Program-made: the position numbers and the translations under genes | Shown here: positions 58,066 through 64,000 of the stretch, in pieces | How the letters are laid out: every line of letters starts with the position of its first letter | Position numbering within the stretch: position 1 is the stretch's first letter | NCBI GenBank assembly: GCA_948567375.1 | Contig: OX419760.1 | Span: forward strand, 20,832,001 to 20,896,000 | Direction: 5' to 3' | Origin: Lunularia cruciata | Taxonomy: Eukaryota; Streptophyta; Marchantiopsida; Lunulariales; Lunulariaceae | Length of the DNA: 64,000 nucleotides | Notes under the pieces: generated by a model | Seen by the model: the letters and a program-made list of their open reading frames with translations, nothing else | Database searches by the model: none | Told to the model about the DNA's origin: nothing

Positions 58066-59545
58066 ATCACTCACAGTCAATCTGGAAGTTTTACTTCCAA
58101 CACCAAAAATTTAGGATTTTCAAGTAGGCAGCACTACTGTTTTATAATTGTAAGCACTACTAGGCTGGTGTTGAAGTAAAGACCTTGAAAAGCTGATTCT
58201 AATGAGATAAGAATCATCTCATTTGAATATGTGAGTGCAAAGATATTATCTTTCAAATCTGCAGTGCACAGAGATACCAAAGGCTGCAAAATTGGAGGTA
58301 CCTAGAGCTTCTAATCGGTGACCTAACTGTTACAATCAATTTTCAGTCTAAAGGTCTGAGGGAGCTGATTCTAAAGACACAAAGATCACTTCATTTGGAT
58401 CATTGAGTACAAAGATACAATAACTTGAATTTGCACTTCACAATGTTATGATGTCCAAAGAGTCACAGATTTCAAACTGTCACAACTTCCTTATCTGACC
58501 TTCAGTTTCTATGAATCAGACCTCAATAGAAACTTTGCACAATGCTCGTTCTATTGCCACAAAAACCACTTGATTTGGACCTATAAGTACAGAGCAATCC
58601 TCCTTCACATGTGCAGATTTTAACACCAAGTAGTTGCAAGTGCTATAGTGAAACAAATGGTCATATCATCTGCGTTGGATATCCAAATCTTTCAAATATG
58701 GACTCAATAGAAAGCCTATGACCATGTGGTTCTTATGATTGGATCTGTGAGTGAGGAGAACTAGCACTGCAAAGTTGGTACTCCAAACACCAAGATGCAC
58801 GAGATGTGATAGAATGAGAATTACCACCACTGCTTGCTCAGACCTCCATGTGCTGCGAGCTTGGCCTTGAAAGAGAGCTTGTAACTCACAAATTCTGATG
58901 CAGCAATTTCCACTGGATTTGCACTTGTGATCACATAGCAATAGCCTTCCCAATTCTCGCACAATAACAAGGACTACTCAAAACTGTCTCAGAATTGAAA
59001 AATCTAGATCTCAATGAGTACTGCTCCAAACTGGACAAGCTTTACCTTGAAAGAAAGCTCTCAGCATAGAGTTTTTAATGAGACTCTAATCACTCCATTT
59101 GCCAAAGTGTTGGAAGAGATACAATCAATTGAATTTATAGTCCAAACCCTAAAATCTACTAAAGATGACGAAATTCGAATCCTTGTAACTCTCTGCACAG
59201 ATGTGGGTTTTCAGCATGCTTGCTATCGATCGAAAGAGCTTTGCTATCAATCAAAAGAGCTCTTCAAGGCGCATCCATTGCCATAGAAATCACTCCATTT
59301 GGACTATTGATGATGAAGAAACAAACTCTCAAGTATTGAATCTCTATTAGAAAATTCAAGCACTCATAACTTTCTCCACAAAGCTTAGAATGATTCAATC
59401 TTGGTGTCCATGGAAAGCTCTTGGTAAGGCGCTTCAAAAAAGACCAAAATCGCAAGGTTTGGATGAGCAAGTGCTGAGATATGACTATCTGAATTTTTGG
59501 GAAAATCTCCTCTGTCAAACTTTCGAAAATCTCCTCAAGTCATAC
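58066..59545 (-). repeat. LINE I 5' monomer array (8 units, about 180 bp)
   Basis: Core motifs at about 58,201, 58,373, 58,553, 58,734, 58,897, 59,077, 59,277 and 59,435 on the plus strand, spaced 172, 180, 181, 163, 180, 200 and 158. The 200-bp step contains a small internal duplication of gctatcgatcgaaagagctt at about 59,222-59,262. Confidence 0.75.
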
Positions 59546-62500
59546 CCTTACTTGGCCTATCATGAGGAGTATCAATGTAAATCTAGAATGACATGCACTT
59601 TTCTCCTAAAACTCATTGCCAATAGTCTTTGGTCCATGTAATAGGGTTGGCTTTGCTCTCACCAACTTTGTATATGTGTTGTTTTGTATTTCTTCTAATG
59701 TTGACAGGTCTATAAAACTCTAGTCCAACAAAGGAAATTCTAGATGTCTACTTTTCACGTACTCTGCTCTATTATGCAATCCCTATTTTGATCATTTGAG
59801 AGATTTGCAAACAATATTGTCCGCCTTGCGTGGTTTCACCTCTATCCTGACTACCATTTCTTGTTATGCTATCTTGCAAAGATACAATTTTACTTTCTCG
59901 TGTATTACCCCTTAGCACTCTTACACTTCTGCACTTTGCACTTGATTTTTTGCTCTCCACTCTAAAGCGGATCTTGGACAGCAGATTGAGAGTTTCCTAC
60001 AAAAGAGAGATGAAAAAAGATGCAAGTAAAAAATAACTCCTTGTGGCTTTTTATAGATCCCTCTACTAAGTTGCTCCTTAGCCATCACAATGGTTGTTGA
60101 AGGGTCATGGTCAAATGGCGCATGCACAAGCCTCTTGCAAAATGGTCACAAATGGTTCTTTGGTGGTGTGCCATAAGTTGCAATTGGCAGATTTTGAATT
60201 AGCAATGGAATCCCATGAAACATCATTTTGATAGAATCTCATCATTCCGTAGCTAGTATGAAGGACTTCCACAAACTTCTAATGTCATCATGAGTCATCT
60301 TGTATCACAGTCTTTGTTGCATGGGTTCAACACGGATAGTGTATTATACAAAATCCATGTGTTTTCATGTTTCTGGTCTTGGTAGGAAAATTCCGGTTTT
60401 GACATTTGGCTTGACAAACCTCTCGCTGATTACAAGTTTCTACAAAGTGTATCCAAATGTTTTCCATAAGAAGGTATTTTAGTAAATTGGTGAAACACTT
60501 AGAATCATGTGGGTAGCCAAATAGAACTGGTTCAGAAAAAGCATTCAAACCGGGTTGAGAAAACCATCCAAAAATGGTTTCTAGATAGATTCTAAATTCA
60601 GTTTTAATCAATTTGGTTTGTTCTAGTTAATAGTTTGCAAGTGATCAAAGTTGGACATTAGTAATAGGACATGACTGCCACAAAGGCCATAATGATAAGA
60701 AGATGTTGCGATATCAATTTAATAGAAAATCAATCCAATCCAATCAAAGAGTGCTCCATCAATATTAATTTGGATTTTTTTCATTTATCATTAAATTTTG
60801 GTTCTAGACTTTTACTTACCAGAAAATCATATCAATGGATATATTTTGGTTAATCAATTTACCATGTATTCTTTAAGAGATTCTAGTGTAATATATGTTC
60901 AAGATAAATCTAAAACTTGGCATGTGGTATGATTTTCACCATTTATTCTTACATTATGAATATTTAAAGAATGGCAAGGTCAATCTATTAACCAATGTTT
61001 GGCAAGGGCCAAACATTAGACTCCCAGCTAATTGACTAATCCAAATCCCACTAAAAAATGGATAAGCTGACTAACATGACAAAGAGGTTTGATTTTGACA
61101 TATTATAAGAAAAGATGTATATTTTGGTCTCTTCAATAGATAGGATAAATAGGAAATAAGAAAATTATTTGAACTTTTTATTTTTTAGATAAGGTACATT
61201 ATGTCACATATTAAAAGAGTAAAGGTGTAAATTTAAATTTTGATAATGATGAAAAAGGGAGAAAAATTATCAAAATAATAGAAGTAAAGGCATTGTGGGA
61301 GGAAAAAGGAAAAAAATTAAGGGATAGAAGAATTTATTGAAAGGGAGGAATATTATACACATTATAATTTTAAATGTGAAAAAAGACAAATATTTACCTT
61401 GAAAATGAGAAAAGAGTAAAACTAAAATCAGAATTAATGAAGAGAAGCAACAAAAAGAATATTTAATTCATTTTGGAAGGTGCAAAATAAAGTCCTTGAT
61501 GAAGTGCTTAAGGTGTTTTGAAAAGAAGACATGAAGAATATTAAAAAAGGTTTAACTTTGAATATATTATGACAAGTTCTTTTATACATAGGTCTCTTGA
61601 GTAGATGGGATAAAGGGAAAAGAAAGAAAGAAAGATGGAAAGATGGAAAGATAGAAAATATTCTAGTGTTGATTTTCTAGAGAAAGATAATTATTGCATG
61701 AATGAAAAGAGCCAAATTGTAAATTTAAGTTTAGAAAATAATCAATAAATGAGGAAAAGGAAAGAAATAATGGTAAGTAGAGGTATATTGGGAGTTAAGG
61801 GTTGGAACCTAAAGGTTGGAAGTGAATGTCAATGGTGAAGACTAATACACAACATATGAATTATATTTAGATAGATAAAAAAAATTTCTCCTTTAAACCA
61901 TAAGAAGTAGATGCATTTTAGAAAAGTCAAGGCAAAATTAAACTAAGTTATTGATCTTCAAGACACCTCCTCCTTGAAGCCTTTCAAACCCAACTTTTTT
62001 GCCTTCTTGGAGCATGTCTTATTAAGTTCCCAAAAGCTTGGCAAAGAGCATTAATTAGTTTGATTATGCCTAAAATGTTCCCAATTATTAACAAGAAAAA
62101 GATGATAAATAAGCTCTTTCCTTAGAGAAAGTGTATCTCTTGTGTTATTTGGATCTTTGCATCATATAAGGTCCAAAGATTGCACTCAGTTTGTAAAAAT
62201 GATGTAGAGATAAGTACCATTATTACGATAGTAGAGTCACTCTTTCAAAGCAAATGCATTCCTCCACTTGGTAACCTTTGGAAGATAGTACTACTTCTCA
62301 TCATAAAAGCATCTATGTTAATATTTTTGGGAATGCTAAGTTAGGCCAGCCTGGTTGATATTCCTAAAAATATACTTTATTTATGCCCATGGTGAGTCAA
62401 GTTATCTATATCAAACCCTAGGCATGCCATAACACACAACTTAAAGTTTGATCCGAGTTTATAACCTCCCTAGTTTACTTGGCCAATTGGTTTGAGCTAA

Positions 62501-62865
62501 GAAATTGAATGAATGTCATCTATCATCAATTGCATAGAGATAATTACTCTTGAACATGAAATACACTTTCCACTATAAGAAATCATCATGTTGTATGATG
62601 GTTATGTGTAAGAGAGAGAGAGAGTACTTTGAACTTTCCTCCCATTCTCTTTCTTATTTTAAGATTTTCTAGGCTTCAAAATACTAATATTTGTAACTCA
62701 TCCATCTACATACTAGTGAAAATATTGTTGTCACTCACCAGAAAGGCCTATCAAATGGAAGGAATCCAATCTGGGTTAAGTTAACACTCCAACACACAGA
62801 CTTTGTGTACAACATGAGTCCTACAAGAAGTAGCATTGCAGAAACCATAATGTGAGTTTTATTGC
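59546..62865. other. AT-rich intergenic DNA, no gene seen
   Basis: No coherent coding region. A short purine-rich gatggaaa-type repeat lies at about 61,618-61,660 and a (ga) run near 62,612-62,624. Nothing else recognised. Confidence 0.55.
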
Positions 62866-63043
62866 ACCAAAGTTTGATTGTAAAGCACCCTTATAGATGC
62901 CACATTAGGGAACGACTCAAGATTTTAAAATTGAGCCATATGGTGAACTATTATACCAAATTTTGATTGTAAAGCACCCTTAATAATGCCACATTGAGAA
63001 ATGATTCAAGATTTTAAAATTGAGCTATAGAGTGAACTATTTT
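62866..63043. repeat. Tandem duplication, two units, period 89 bp
   Basis: The block starting accaaagtttgattgtaaag at 62,866 recurs at 62,955 with a few differences (cacccttaataatgccac) and ends near 63,043 with gtgaactattttac. Confidence 0.85.
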
Positions 63044-63076
63044 ACTCAAGTCTAACATACCAATTAGAGATGGTTA

Positions 63077-63168
63077 AACTCCACTCCCAAATTGGCACTC
63101 AAAGGATTAGTTCAGTAAATGGAACTCCACTCCTAAATTAGAATTCTAAAGGTTAGTTCCATAATGAC
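63077..63168. repeat. Tandem duplication, two units, period 46 bp
   Basis: aactccactcccaaattgg at 63,077 recurs as aactccactcctaaattag at 63,123, with similar following sequence (ggattagttc / ggttagttcc). Confidence 0.7.
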
Positions 63169-64000
63169 AAAAAACCACAAGGAATATGAATATTTATATT
63201 TGATTTTTTTATATTTTATCCCTTTTATAAGAACTGGTTGGGAGATCCTCCTTAGGTTTCAAATAGAAGTCAAATAAACAATAAAAGTCAAACTTAGTTT
63301 GTATAGGTATGTATAATTCAGCTTGTTGGTTCACTCTATAATTTCTTCCCAAATCTTCTTGAATTGTCTGCACCTCTTTGCTGCCTATTGCACTCCATAA
63401 ATAAAGAGCCTTACTTGTTCACCATGCGTGCATTTGGCAATCACACAAATAGATATTCTATTCAACATATTCCTTCAACCATCATTCTAGACCTCATATC
63501 CTACTCTTGAAGTGGTAGAAGAAGTCATGCAAGCCTTTGCATTGAAGTAAGATTACATTGTTTAATGTTGTTGCTCCAAAAAGTTAAAAAGATGCAAATT
63601 ACAAAAAGTCTAGCTTTTTTGCTATCACAAAAGTATTTATCAAAACAATAGTCCAAACTTGGCTAAGGAAACATGGAAGAAAAAGACTATTTCTTATTAC
63701 ATACAATGTCCTTGGTCAGTAATTATTTGACATTACTTCCTGAAACAAAATTGGCATCATAGAATTGAGAGTGATGGTAGAAAAGAGTGCACACAATCAT
63801 CCTCGTACTACCAACATATTTGCATATCGCATTACTTGCACTATCACTCTCAACAACATTGCAAAAATTTCAAGAGATGTCAATAGCAAGTGTGCCACTA
63901 AAGACCATATTGATAACTCTTTGCTAATAGCCCAAACAACCTGATCAACACTCAAGATATCTACAACATCAAGAAAAATATGCATTCAAGCAAATTATAT
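63169..64000. other. AT-rich intergenic DNA, no gene seen
   Basis: Only short spurious open frames. No known repeat family recognised to the end of the window. Confidence 0.5.

Larger units (their letters stand above)
57421..59545 (-). mobile_element. LINE copy I, 5' part (ORF1 and monomer array)
   Basis: Minus-strand copy consisting of the 5' array (59,545-58,052) and ORF1 of the second variant (58,051-57,421). It is cut in the RRM/C-terminal region of ORF1, where it abuts copy J. No ORF2 or tail is seen. Confidence 0.85.

Overview
The window looks like a repeat-rich stretch of a land-plant genome. The evidence is one intron-containing gene whose product aligns well with plant maspardin (SPG21 type), a plant-type chromovirus (Ty3/gypsy) primed by initiator-Met tRNA, and AT-rich non-coding flanks. 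The LINE ORF1 type and a Penelope-like RT relic hint at a non-seed plant, but I cannot name the species. I saw no bacterial gene structure, CRISPR array, rRNA or tRNA.

Layout: 1-1,811 is AT-rich with nothing recognisable. 1,812-7,540 is an old minus-strand LINE (A) with a solo LTR in its 3' UTR. 7,602-8,337 is an inverted solo LTR of a related family. 8,427-18,629 is a three-LTR chromovirus composite, broken, followed by a decayed Penelope-like RT relic to 19,226. 19,227-22,063 is non-coding. 22,064-26,732 is the host maspardin gene in nine exons. 26,733-30,461 is non-coding. 30,462-59,545 is a dense cluster of one LINE family, about a dozen copies or pieces in both orientations, many inserted into each other, with a 200-N assembly gap at 36,943-37,142. 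59,546-64,000 is AT-rich non-coding with two small tandem duplications.

The LINE family is the main point of interest. ORF1 (coiled coil, RRM-like and C-terminal domain, about 279 aa) and ORF2 (APE-type endonuclease, RT, C-terminal CCHC) lie in the same frame. A single UAG followed by CAA UUC separates them, and ORF2 has no Met codon for about 130 codons, so stop readthrough is the simplest way to express it. The 5' region is an array of six to nine diverged monomers of about 180 bp. The 3' end has two adjacent hairpins, one reaching into the ORF2 coding end, and the tail is an 8-nt repeat (cattgttt)n instead of poly(A). Copy B is nearly full length with open ORFs but has YADN in place of YADD in the RT active site. 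The other copies are truncated, nested or rearranged.
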